13,354 nt of DNA, taken from DASUFF01 sp036274695 (GTDB lineage Bacteria; UBA10199; JACPAL01; GCA-016699445). Each line of letters starts with the position of its first letter. Position 1 is the first letter of the stretch. Below the pieces are notes generated by a model that searched no databases, was not told the DNA's origin, and saw nothing but the letters and a program-made list of their open reading frames with translations. The DNA lies in the NCBI GenBank assembly GCA_036274695.1, contig DASUFF010000010.1, forward strand, positions 1 to 13,354, read 5' to 3'. The position numbers and the translations under genes were made by a program. Below are positions 6,061 to 12,529 of this stretch, one piece after another.

Positions 6061-8037
6061 ATGGCCACAACCTCCTTTCCGATGATCCTGCCGCCTCCCA
6101 TGGCGGGAGGGGCGGTCTCGCTGGCCGAACTCTTCGGCCCGGCGACGCCGCGGGGCCTGTCCGTAGGGGCCATCGACGCCTTCATCACGGGGCGCGAGAC
6201 GGCGAGCCTGGCGGAGGCGGGGAGCGTCACGCCCGCGGATTTGATACGGGCGGCCAGGGCCCTGCGCGACCTCGAGCCCGCGGCCCACGCCGGACGCGAG
6301 CTGATTCGGACCAGTTACCTGGAGGCCCTGGAGGTCTTGGCGGGCGACGAGGAAGCCCATCCGATCCTGTCCCACGTCCGCGACGCCCTCCGTCTGGACG
6401 GCCTTCCGGCGGACTCCCTCTTGAAGAAGGCCTACGCGGGTTTGTCGCACGAGGCGCGCAACGGGCTGTACCTTCTGCTCGTCGACGGCGGCGTTGCGGC
6501 GGACGATCTGGCGGAATTCCTGCTCAATCCCGACTTGGAGCATGTCTCCGGAGGGGCCGACCGGATCTTGAGGACGGTCGAGATGCTCTATCACCTGCGC
6601 GTGGAGAACTACGCCGCCGCCTTCAAACCCACCCGGAACGATGGGAAGTTTTTCGAAGACGCTTCGAGGATACGCTCCCTGCTCGCCGAATACGACCTGG
6701 CCGTCCGCATCGCCAGCCGCACGGACGCCACGCGTCTCCAGATGGACCCCCATTTGGATGTGGATTGGAACGGTCTCAACGTCGCCGAGAAAGCCTTTCT
6801 TCGGGACCACGTGGTCCGGAACCTAAGCCCTCGCCTGCGGAGGGACTTTCACAATCAGGTCGGGGCCAATGCGGATCTCGCGGTCAAGTGCCCTCGAGGC
6901 GTGCGCCTGGTGGAGTTGAAGACCTATCACGGCGGCCGTTACCGGCCCGAGCGCCAGGAAGAGGCGCGCATTCTCCTGCAAATCCTTCGTTATGGGCTCG
7001 CGGTAAGGAGGTACGGACTGCAGGGCGTCGAGTTCGTCGTCCAGTCCGAGAGGGTCTGCAATGCCTTCCTGCGCAAAATTTTGTCGGCCTTCGAGGCGAC
7101 CGGCGTTCCCTATCTCGTCCGGCATGAAAGCGCCGGCAGCATCCGGACCTGGTCGAAGCAGCTCCATTGTCCCGAGTTTCCTCGCGACAAACCGCAACGC
7201 CGCCTGCGTCCCTTGCCCGTCCTTCCGGGAGAGGCGGCGGCGCCGGCGCCTGAGACGGGAGCCGAACGCATCGCGGCGACCTCTTCCCGGCCGTCGCCCG
7301 AGTCCCTTCCCTGGACCCGGGAGATCCGAAAATTTTTGGAAAAATCCTGGCCCCGAGACCCCGGCGCACGGGTTTCCTTCAAGCGCGACCACGCCGAGAA
7401 TTTCATCGAGGCGGCTCAAAACGCCTTGAGACAACCCCAGCACGCCGCGCTCGTGGAGGGCCTTCAGGAGGCCATCGACGCCTGGGCGCACCGCGGCCAG
7501 CGGACAAGCGCGTTGGCGGCCCTGGAAGATTTCCGGCACGCCCTGGGCGTGCAGGGCAACACGCCCTCGCGCGAGATCTTGGCCCGATTGGTGCGTCTGG
7601 CCGCCTTGGCCACCGGCGATCGCTCGAGCGCGCCGGAGGACGACGCCGTCTTGGATCGGGCCTTGGCCTTCGCGAAAGGGTCGATGGAACTCGGGCTCGG
7701 CGTCACCGCGGACGTTTTGGAGAGCGATTTGAAATCGCTGGAGGAGTTGACGACCGAAGGGAACGACCCGAAGGACCTCTTGGTGGAGTTGGCGGCCCTG
7801 CCCATTGAGGGCGAGTATTTTCAGCAATGGACGCTCCCCGAGGTCTTAAGAAGCGTTCGTCGCCTTTCGGGGCTTAAGTGGAACGAGCCTTTAATCGCCC
7901 GGCTGGAGGCGGCCATCGCGAGGCGGGACGCCTTGAAAGTGAAACTGGAACGCGCGGTTTACAAGCCCTCGATCGATCAACTCTTCGCCGGCTACCGCCG
8001 CCTTCTGCGTCATCGGCGCGGCCAGGGTTCTTCTTAA
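6061..8037 (+). CDS. large protein with a PD-(D/E)XK (RecB/Cas4-like) nuclease signature, function unknown
   Basis: A 658-aa soluble protein. ATG 6061 is preferred over earlier in-frame codons because these overlap the previous gene and GAGGG lies just upstream at 6053-6057. Residues 1 to about 250 are mostly helical, opening with a Pro-rich MILPPPMAGG segment. A central region shows a PD-(D/E)XK nuclease pattern: His264 and Gln266 in FHNQVG, Asp272 in a strand (ADLAV), Glu285-x-Lys287 in the next strand (VRLVELKTY), then a helix with Gln307-x-x-x-Tyr311 (LQILRYG), the QxxxY arrangement of RecB, AddB and Cas4-type nucleases. A Pro/Ala-rich linker (about 375-415) leads to a second helical region up to the C-terminus. 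No helicase motifs, signal peptide or membrane helix are seen. The fold assignment rests on motif spacing alone. It stands apart from any recognised repair or defence gene. Confidence 0.8.
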   Translation: MATTSFPMILPPPMAGGAVSLAELFGPATPRGLSVGAIDAFITGRETASLAEAGSVTPADLIRAARALRDLEPAAHAGRELIRTSYLEALEVLAGDEEAHPILSHVRDALRLDGLPADSLLKKAYAGLSHEARNGLYLLLVDGGVAADDLAEFLLNPDLEHVSGGADRILRTVEMLYHLRVENYAAAFKPTRNDGKFFEDASRIRSLLAEYDLAVRIASRTDATRLQMDPHLDVDWNGLNVAEKAFLRDHVVRNLSPRLRRDFHNQVGANADLAVKCPRGVRLVELKTYHGGRYRPERQEEARILLQILRYGLAVRRYGLQGVEFVVQSERVCNAFLRKILSAFEATGVPYLVRHESAGSIRTWSKQLHCPEFPRDKPQRRLRPLPVLPGEAAAPAPETGAERIAATSSRPSPESLPWTREIRKFLEKSWPRDPGARVSFKRDHAENFIEAAQNALRQPQHAALVEGLQEAIDAWAHRGQRTSALAALEDFRHALGVQGNTPSREILARLVRLAALATGDRSSAPEDDAVLDRALAFAKGSMELGLGVTADVLESDLKSLEELTTEGNDPKDLLVELAALPIEGEYFQQWTLPEVLRSVRRLSGLKWNEPLIARLEAAIARRDALKVKLERAVYKPSIDQLFAGYRRLLRHRRGQGSS

Positions 8038-8072
8038 CCCGGCCTCTTTTCGTCGAAAATTAAGAATTGTTT

Positions 8073-8100
8073 TTGCCCCGAACCGGCAAGACGGTAACAT
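8073..8100 (+). promoter_or_regulatory. predicted promoter of the ABC permease gene
   Basis: TTGCCC (8073-8078) and TAACAT (8095-8100) are 16 nt apart and match the -35 and -10 consensus at four positions each. The predicted start, near 8107, would leave a leader of about 5 nt before ATG 8112, which has no Shine-Dalgarno sequence. Confidence 0.35.
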
Positions 8101-8111
8101 CGTAAAAATCA

Positions 8112-9374
8112 ATGACCGCCATCCGCCGTCTCATCGGGATCGCCTGGAGAAACGTTTTTCGGAACAAGCGGCGAAGCCTGCTTACGCTCGCGGTTCTGGG
8201 ATTCGGATGCGTGGGCATGATTTTGATCGGCGGTTTCTTCGACAACATCCTGCAGGGCCTTCGCGACCAGATCATCCACAGCCAGACCGGGCATCTTCAG
8301 GTGAGCGCCCTCGGCTATTTCGACAAGGGCGTGACCGATCCGTATGCCTATCTCCTTCGCGACGTGCCGGCCGTGGCCGCCCGGATCGAACGCGTTCCGC
8401 ACGTCCTCTTTACCGTGCCCCGCCTGCAGGTCTCCGGCATGGCGAGCGCGGGCGACGCCACCGTCCCCGTCACCCTCCTGGGCACGGACGCCGACCGGGA
8501 GAAACGGATGGGATCGGTCAAGGCCGGGAACTCCAAGACCGCGTCCGTTCATATCGAGGAAGGTCGCGACCTCGAGGTCTCGGACCCGTACGGGGCCGTC
8601 CTGGGCAAGGGGCTCCTTTCGGCCCTGGGTCTTAAGGTCGGAGACAGCGTGACCGTGCTGACCACGCGCGAATCCGGCGCCATCGACAGCGCTCAGTACG
8701 TCGTGCGCGGGGCCTTCAGCACGGTGATGAAGGACGTCGACGACCGCGTCATGAAGGTGAACATCGCCTCGGCGCGCAAGCTGGCCGGCTTGGGCGTGGT
8801 GGCCCATACCCTGTTGGCCGTCTTGGACGACGCCTCGCGTACCGAAGAGATTCGGGATGTCTTGGTCCATGCGTTTCGGGAGTCGGGCTTCGCGCTCGAG
8901 ATCCGGACATGGAACGAAGTGCAGCCCGCCTACGGCCAGAGCCGTCAGATGCTCGACCGCGTCTTCGGCGTGATCCAGGTGATCATCGCCGTGGTCTTCT
9001 TCTTCAGCGTCGCCAACACCCTCAACATGGGGCTCTTGGAGAGGGTTAAGGAGTTCGGCACGATGAGGGCGATCGGCAACGGGCGGACCTTGGTCTTCCT
9101 GACGATCCTCCTCGAGGTGGTTTTCTTGGGTCTGGTGGGCGCCGCCCTCGGGCTTGCGATCGGAAGCGGGGCCGCGGGGATCGTTTCGGCGCTGGGGATC
9201 GAGATGCCGCCGCCGCCTCAAGGCTCGTCTCCGTATCTGGCGATGATCAGCTTAAGCGTCCCCTTGCTCGTCCGTACCTTCCTGATCGCGTCCTTCGCGA
9301 CGCTTCTCTCCGGCATCGGCCCCGCTTTGCACGTGGCGCGCATGCGCATCGTCGAAGCCTTGGGCTACGTATAA
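8112..9374 (+). CDS. ABC transporter permease, FtsX/LolC/MacB family
   Basis: A 420-aa integral membrane protein with the four-helix layout of the MacB/LolC/FtsX permeases: one N-terminal helix (about 23-45) after a basic WRNVFRNKRRS segment, a large extracytoplasmic domain (about 50-280), then three helices at roughly 286-305, 327-352 and 378-400. Between helices 2 and 3 is ERVKEFGTMRAIGNGR, the coupling segment that contacts the ATPase. Members move lipoproteins or other envelope substrates by mechanotransmission rather than classical import. No ABC ATPase or second permease is adjacent: upstream is the nuclease-like gene and downstream lies convergent nadB, 13 bp away. Partners must be encoded elsewhere, or it works with a shared ATPase. 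The substrate is unknown. The start is supported by fit to family N-termini, though no ribosome-binding site is visible. Confidence 0.9.
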   Translation: MTAIRRLIGIAWRNVFRNKRRSLLTLAVLGFGCVGMILIGGFFDNILQGLRDQIIHSQTGHLQVSALGYFDKGVTDPYAYLLRDVPAVAARIERVPHVLFTVPRLQVSGMASAGDATVPVTLLGTDADREKRMGSVKAGNSKTASVHIEEGRDLEVSDPYGAVLGKGLLSALGLKVGDSVTVLTTRESGAIDSAQYVVRGAFSTVMKDVDDRVMKVNIASARKLAGLGVVAHTLLAVLDDASRTEEIRDVLVHAFRESGFALEIRTWNEVQPAYGQSRQMLDRVFGVIQVIIAVVFFFSVANTLNMGLLERVKEFGTMRAIGNGRTLVFLTILLEVVFLGLVGAALGLAIGSGAAGIVSALGIEMPPPPQGSSPYLAMISLSVPLLVRTFLIASFATLLSGIGPALHVARMRIVEALGYV

Positions 9375-9387
9375 TTTCCTCGGCGGG

Positions 9388-10995
9388 CTAAAGCAGGGTG
9401 TCTCTCTGAAATTCCGGGCGGGGCAGGGGATGGTCGATGTTGTAGTGCAGGCCCCGGCTCTCTTTCCGCCACAGGGCGCATTGGACGATCAAGTCGGCCA
9501 CGGTGGCGATGTTGCGGAGTTCCAGCAGGTCGGAGGTCACGCGGAAGTTCCAATAGAACTGGTTGATCTCTTCCCTCAAAAGATCCAGCCGCCGCCGCGC
9601 CCGCAGCAGACGCTTGTCGGAGCGCACCAATCCCACGTAGTTCCACATCGTGCGCCGGATCTCGTCCCAGTTCTGGGTGATGACGACGTTCTCGTCGCTG
9701 TCAACCGCCGTGCCGGGGTTCCATTGAGGCAACCGCCCCCTAACCCCCTCCTTATTAAGGAGGGGGGATGGGGGGAGGTCTTCGACCGCCGCCTTCGCCG
9801 CCCGGTCCGAGAAGACCACCGCCTCCAGCAGAGAGTTCGACGCCAGCCGGTTCGCGCCGTGAAGTCCGGTGCACGCCACCTCCCCCGCGGCGAGCAGGCC
9901 TTGGACGTTCGTGCGTCCCTGAAGATCGGTGACGACGCCCCCGCAAAAATAGTGCGCGGCCGGGACGACGGGGATGGGGCGGGCGGTGATGTCGATGCCG
10001 TAGGTCAGACATTTCTCGTAGATGGCCGGAAAGCGCTCGCGGATGAAGGCGGCCTGCTTGTGGGTCAGATCGAGCCAGACGTATTCGTTGCCGGTGCGCT
10101 TCAACTCCGTGTCGATGGCGCGGGCCACGACGTCGCGGGGCGCCAGATCCTTCATCGGATGGTATTTCTCCATGAACGGCTCGCCGCCGGGCAGCCTTAA
10201 GACGCCGCCCTCGCCGCGCACCGCCTCCGTGATCAGGAAGGATTTCGCCTCCGGATGGAAGAGGCAGGTCGGGTGGAATTGCACGAACTCGAGGTTGGCC
10301 ATCCGAGCGCCCGCGCGCGCGGCCATCGCCATGCCGTCGCCGGTGGCGATGTCGGGGTTGGACGTATAAAGGTAGACCTTGCCCGCGCCGCCGGTGGCCA
10401 AGAGCGTGACCCGGGCTGCAATCGCCTCCACCGCCCCGGTCTTCTGGTTCAAGACGTAGGCGCCCAGGCATCGTAGAGGCGAGATGACCTCGCCCCTACC
10501 CGGGCCCAATTTCCGATTGGTCACGAGGTCGACGGCGAAGTGGTGCTCCAGGATCGAGATGTTCGGCTCCCGCCGGATGGCCTCGATCAGGGCGCGTTCG
10601 ATCTCCGCCCCGGTCGTATCCTTATAATGAAGGACCCGCCGCTCGCTGTGGCCGCCCTCGCGCGTCAGGTCGTACTCGCCGCCGGCCCCCGATTTTTTGG
10701 AAAAATGCACGCCCCAGTCCACCAGACGAGCGATGGCCTTGGGACCTTCGGTGGCCACGAGCCTCACCGTGTCCTCGTGGCAAAGGCCGTAGCCGCAATC
10801 CAAGGTGTCGCGGATGTGCTTGTCGACGGAATCGAAGGCGGAGACCACCGCGGCGATGCCGCCCTGGGCGTAGTTGGTGTTCGATTCGGCCTTGGTCTTC
10901 TTCGTGACGATGGTGACGGTGCCGCGCTTGGCGACTTCCAGGGCGAAGCTCAAACCCGCGATGCCGGAGCCGATGACGAGAAAGTCCGTATTCAC
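9388..10995 (-). CDS. nadB: L-aspartate oxidase, with two in-frame repeat insertions
   Basis: A 535-aa flavoprotein that oxidises L-aspartate to iminoaspartate, the first step of de novo NAD synthesis; NadA then makes quinolinate. The FAD-binding GSGIAG lies at residues 9-14, NYAQGGIAAV at 41-50, LLATGGAGKVY at 198-208, FVQFHPT at 237-243, the RGEGG active-site region at 260-264, APRDVVARAID at 285-295 and the flavin-contacting ANRLASNSLLEA at 381-392, followed by the C-terminal helical domain. The start is GTG 10995; a GGAGG lies 12 nt upstream, rather far. Residues about 166-175 and 406-424 are encoded by two unrelated palindromic repeats and look like additions in variable loops; the frame is kept. 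It converges on the ABC permease gene and diverges from pgsA. No nadA or nadC is in the window. Confidence 0.95.
   Translation of the reverse strand: MNTDFLVIGSGIAGLSFALEVAKRGTVTIVTKKTKAESNTNYAQGGIAAVVSAFDSVDKHIRDTLDCGYGLCHEDTVRLVATEGPKAIARLVDWGVHFSKKSGAGGEYDLTREGGHSERRVLHYKDTTGAEIERALIEAIRREPNISILEHHFAVDLVTNRKLGPGRGEVISPLRCLGAYVLNQKTGAVEAIAARVTLLATGGAGKVYLYTSNPDIATGDGMAMAARAGARMANLEFVQFHPTCLFHPEAKSFLITEAVRGEGGVLRLPGGEPFMEKYHPMKDLAPRDVVARAIDTELKRTGNEYVWLDLTHKQAAFIRERFPAIYEKCLTYGIDITARPIPVVPAAHYFCGGVVTDLQGRTNVQGLLAAGEVACTGLHGANRLASNSLLEAVVFSDRAAKAAVEDLPPSPLLNKEGVRGRLPQWNPGTAVDSDENVVITQNWDEIRRTMWNYVGLVRSDKRLLRARRRLDLLREEINQFYWNFRVTSDLLELRNIATVADLIVQCALWRKESRGLHYNIDHPLPRPEFQRDTLL
9744..9766. repeat. 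GC-rich palindromic repeat inside nadB (linker insertion)
   Basis: CCCCCTCCTTA (9744-9754), a central T, and TAAGGAGGGGG (9756-9766) form a perfect 11-bp inverted repeat. C- and G-runs on both sides extend it imperfectly to about 9736-9776. Read in nadB it encodes LPPSPLLNKEGVRGRLP, a peptide characteristic of dispersed C/G-run palindromes found in or near genes of many bacteria. It lies between the FAD domain and the C-terminal helical domain. Confidence 0.75.
10473..10499. repeat. second palindromic repeat inside nadB (loop insertion)
   Basis: GTAGAGGCGAG (10473-10483) and CTCGCCCCTAC (10489-10499) are complementary at 10 of 11 positions, around a 5-nt loop ATGAC. Words of the form GTAGGGGCGA are typical of another class of dispersed bacterial palindromes. 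In nadB it encodes roughly GRGEVISPLR (166-175), just before the conserved CLGAYVL strand, where the family varies in length. Confidence 0.6.
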
Positions 10996-11055
10996 GCCTT
11001 CGAATATCCTCCAGAAGAGGGCGGCAAAAAAGCCCTATTTTTCGATAGATGGGAG

Positions 11056-11064
11056 TGCTAACTT
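11056..11064 (+). promoter_or_regulatory. possible extended -10 promoter element of pgsA
   Basis: TGC followed by TAACTT (11059-11064) resembles an extended -10 element. It ends 9 nt before ATG 11074, so a transcript would have a leader of about 3 nt. No good -35 is seen (T-rich at 11036-11042), and no Shine-Dalgarno sequence stands before pgsA. Confidence 0.3.
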
Positions 11065-11073
11065 TCCACCCCG

Positions 11074-11724
11074 ATGTCGGAACCAAGCTTCATCGAACGC
11101 CGTTGGAAGCCCCGCAAGCCGCTGACGACCGATCAGCTGCTCGGGATCGCGAATTATCTCACCTACGCCCGCATCGCCCTCGTGCCCATCGTCGTCGCCC
11201 TGCTCATGGGCATCCGGCCTGAGCGGCTCGATAGGGCGTCTCTGAACGTTTTCCTTTCCTGGATGGCCATGTCCTTTTTCGTCGTCGCCCAGCTCTCCGA
11301 CGTGGTCGACGGTTACTACGCGCGCAAGTACGGCGTGGGCAGCTCCTTCGGGAAGTTCATCGATCCGCTGGCCGACAAGCTCCTCTCCACCGCCGGGCTC
11401 GTGATGTTGGTGGAGCTGGGCCGCGTCTCCGGCTGGATCGCAATCCTTTTGATCGCCCGCGAGATCACCATCACGGGGCTTCGCGGCATCGCGGCGTCCG
11501 AGGGGTTGGAAATGGCCGCCTCCGATTGGGGAAAGAAAAAGACGATCCTCCTCTCCGTCGCCCTGGGCGCCCTGATGGTCCATTACCCGTTCTGGGGGAT
11601 CGATCCGCAGCGCCTGGGCACCATCGTGCTTTGGGTGACGCTGGCGGTGTCCATGGGATCGGGGGCGCACTACGTCTGGACGTTCTTTCGCGCGGTCATT
11701 CAAGGACAGAACAAATCCACCTAA
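11074..11724 (+). CDS. pgsA: CDP-diacylglycerol--glycerol-3-phosphate 3-phosphatidyltransferase
   Basis: A 216-aa membrane enzyme that transfers a phosphatidyl group from CDP-diacylglycerol to glycerol-3-phosphate, giving phosphatidylglycerophosphate, the committed step to phosphatidylglycerol and cardiolipin. The full CDP-alcohol phosphatidyltransferase signature D(x)2DG(x)2AR(x)8G(x)3D(x)3D is present with Asp76, Asp79, Gly80, Ala83, Arg84, Gly93, Asp97 and Asp101. The following AREITITGLRG (128-138) is typical of PgsA rather than of phosphatidylserine or phosphatidylcholine synthases. Several hydrophobic helices surround the motif. The N-terminal 20 residues are longer and more basic than in short PgsA proteins. 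It is the first gene of a probable operon with the dodecin-like and Tudor-like genes (gaps of 15 and 14 nt). The start lacks a ribosome-binding site. Confidence 0.93.
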   Translation: MSEPSFIERRWKPRKPLTTDQLLGIANYLTYARIALVPIVVALLMGIRPERLDRASLNVFLSWMAMSFFVVAQLSDVVDGYYARKYGVGSSFGKFIDPLADKLLSTAGLVMLVELGRVSGWIAILLIAREITITGLRGIAASEGLEMAASDWGKKKTILLSVALGALMVHYPFWGIDPQRLGTIVLWVTLAVSMGSGAHYVWTFFRAVIQGQNKST

Positions 11725-11739
11725 TACAAGGAGGTTCGT

Positions 11740-11943
11740 ATGGCGGTCGCACGCATCACCGAAATCATCGCCTCGTCGAAGGAAGGATGGGAGGACGCCG
11801 CGCGCCAAGCCATGACGCGCGCCGCGAAAACGCTTCGCGGGATCACCGGCATGGAGATCATGTCGCAGAAGGCCAAGGTGGAAAACGGCCGGATCACGGA
11901 ATACCGGGTGGAGTGCCGCATCACGTTCATTCTCGAAAAATAA
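11740..11943 (+). CDS. dodecin family protein lacking flavin-contact residues
   Basis: A 67-aa protein with the dodecin fold pattern: a strand (ARITEIIASS), a helix (EGWEDAARQAMTRAAKTLRG), then two strands (TGMEIMSQKAKVENG and ITEYRVECRITFILE). Dodecins form hollow 12-subunit shells that store flavin or other ligands. In the flavin-binding type a Trp (Trp36 in the archaeal protein) stacks on the isoalloxazine ring and a Gln (Gln55) contacts it. By alignment these positions are Gly37 and Arg56 here. A Trp remains at 17, in the helix. This resembles the mycobacterial calcium-dodecin type more than classical flavodoxin-like storage dodecins, so the ligand is uncertain. ATG 11740 has an excellent AAGGAGG site 5-6 nt upstream. 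It lies between pgsA and the Tudor-like gene. Confidence 0.88.
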   Translation: MAVARITEIIASSKEGWEDAARQAMTRAAKTLRGITGMEIMSQKAKVENGRITEYRVECRITFILEK

Positions 11944-11957
11944 CCGCCGGAGACTTC

Positions 11958-12383
11958 ATGAAAAAAATACTGACGATCGCGCTGTTGGCCCTCGGCGCCC
12001 TGGTTTGGGGCGCCTCCGACGCCCACGCCTGCGCGGCGGGCGACAAGGCTCAGGTGCTTTGGAAGGGGACGTGGTACCCGGCCTCGGTGATCAAGGCCAA
12101 GGGCTCGGAGTGCTACATCCATTACGACGGCTACGGCAGCAATTGGGACGAGTGGGTCGGCCCGGACCGCATCAAGGTCACGTCCTCCGGCGGATCGGCG
12201 CCCGCGGCGGCGGCGACCGCATCGTTCAGCGAGGGCTCGTCCGTAAGCGTGCTGTGGAAGGGGACGTGGTACCCCGCCCATGTGCTGAAGGTTTTGGGCG
12301 GCGGCCGCTACCGCATCCATTACGACGGCTACGACAATTCGTGGGACGAGAACGTGGGGCCCAGCCGCATTCGCTCCCGCTAA
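11958..12383 (+). CDS. secreted protein with two Tudor-knot/chromo-barrel-like repeats
   Basis: A 141-aa protein with a clear signal peptide (MKKILTIALLALGALVWGASDAHA) and probable cleavage after AHA near residue 24; Cys25 follows but the lipobox is poor. The mature protein is two copies of one domain, at about 31-73 and 95-138, each reading VLWKGTWYPA ... HYDGY ... WDE.VGP.RI, joined by an Ala/Ser-rich linker (about 76-92). The pattern matches the Tudor-knot / MYST-type chromo barrel, a small SH3-like beta barrel that in eukaryotes binds RNA or methylated lysine; bacterial exported versions have no established ligand that I know. The aromatic residues (Trp35, Trp39, Tyr40, Tyr56, Tyr59, Trp63, Trp66) could form a cage. 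GGAG lies 5 nt before ATG 11958. It ends the pgsA operon, just before a strong terminator. Confidence 0.85.
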   Translation: MKKILTIALLALGALVWGASDAHACAAGDKAQVLWKGTWYPASVIKAKGSECYIHYDGYGSNWDEWVGPDRIKVTSSGGSAPAAAATASFSEGSSVSVLWKGTWYPAHVLKVLGGGRYRIHYDGYDNSWDENVGPSRIRSR

Positions 12384-12407
12384 GCCGCAGGTTTTATTCA
12401 GAGAATT

Positions 12408-12442
12408 GGCCTTTCCCGATCGACTCGGGGAAGGCCTTTTTT
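12408..12442 (+). terminator. intrinsic terminator of the pgsA operon
   Basis: GGCCTTTCCCGA (12408-12419) pairs with TCGGGGAAGGCC (12425-12436) in a 12-bp stem with one T-G wobble and a 5-nt loop, followed at once by six T residues and further T-rich sequence. It lies 25 nt after the stop of the Tudor-like gene. The rest of 12443-12529 holds the AAGGAG ribosome-binding site of the next gene but no clear promoter. Confidence 0.93.
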
Positions 12443-12529
12443 CTTTGCGTCGGCAACTCCCGCCTGGGCCTCGGCCGATAACTCCAACACTAGCGAAATC
12501 CCATCTCATAAGAACTTTAAGGAGAACCT

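Noticed and set aside
8109..9221. Minus-strand frame of 370 codons opposite the ABC permease gene
   Set aside because: The product is His/Asp/Arg-rich without structure and mirrors the permease codons.
11053..11061. GAGTGCTAA, an exact half of the CIRCE heat-shock operator, between nadB and pgsA
   Set aside because: The partner half is absent at the required 9-nt spacing, and one 9-nt match in a window of this size is not improbable by chance.
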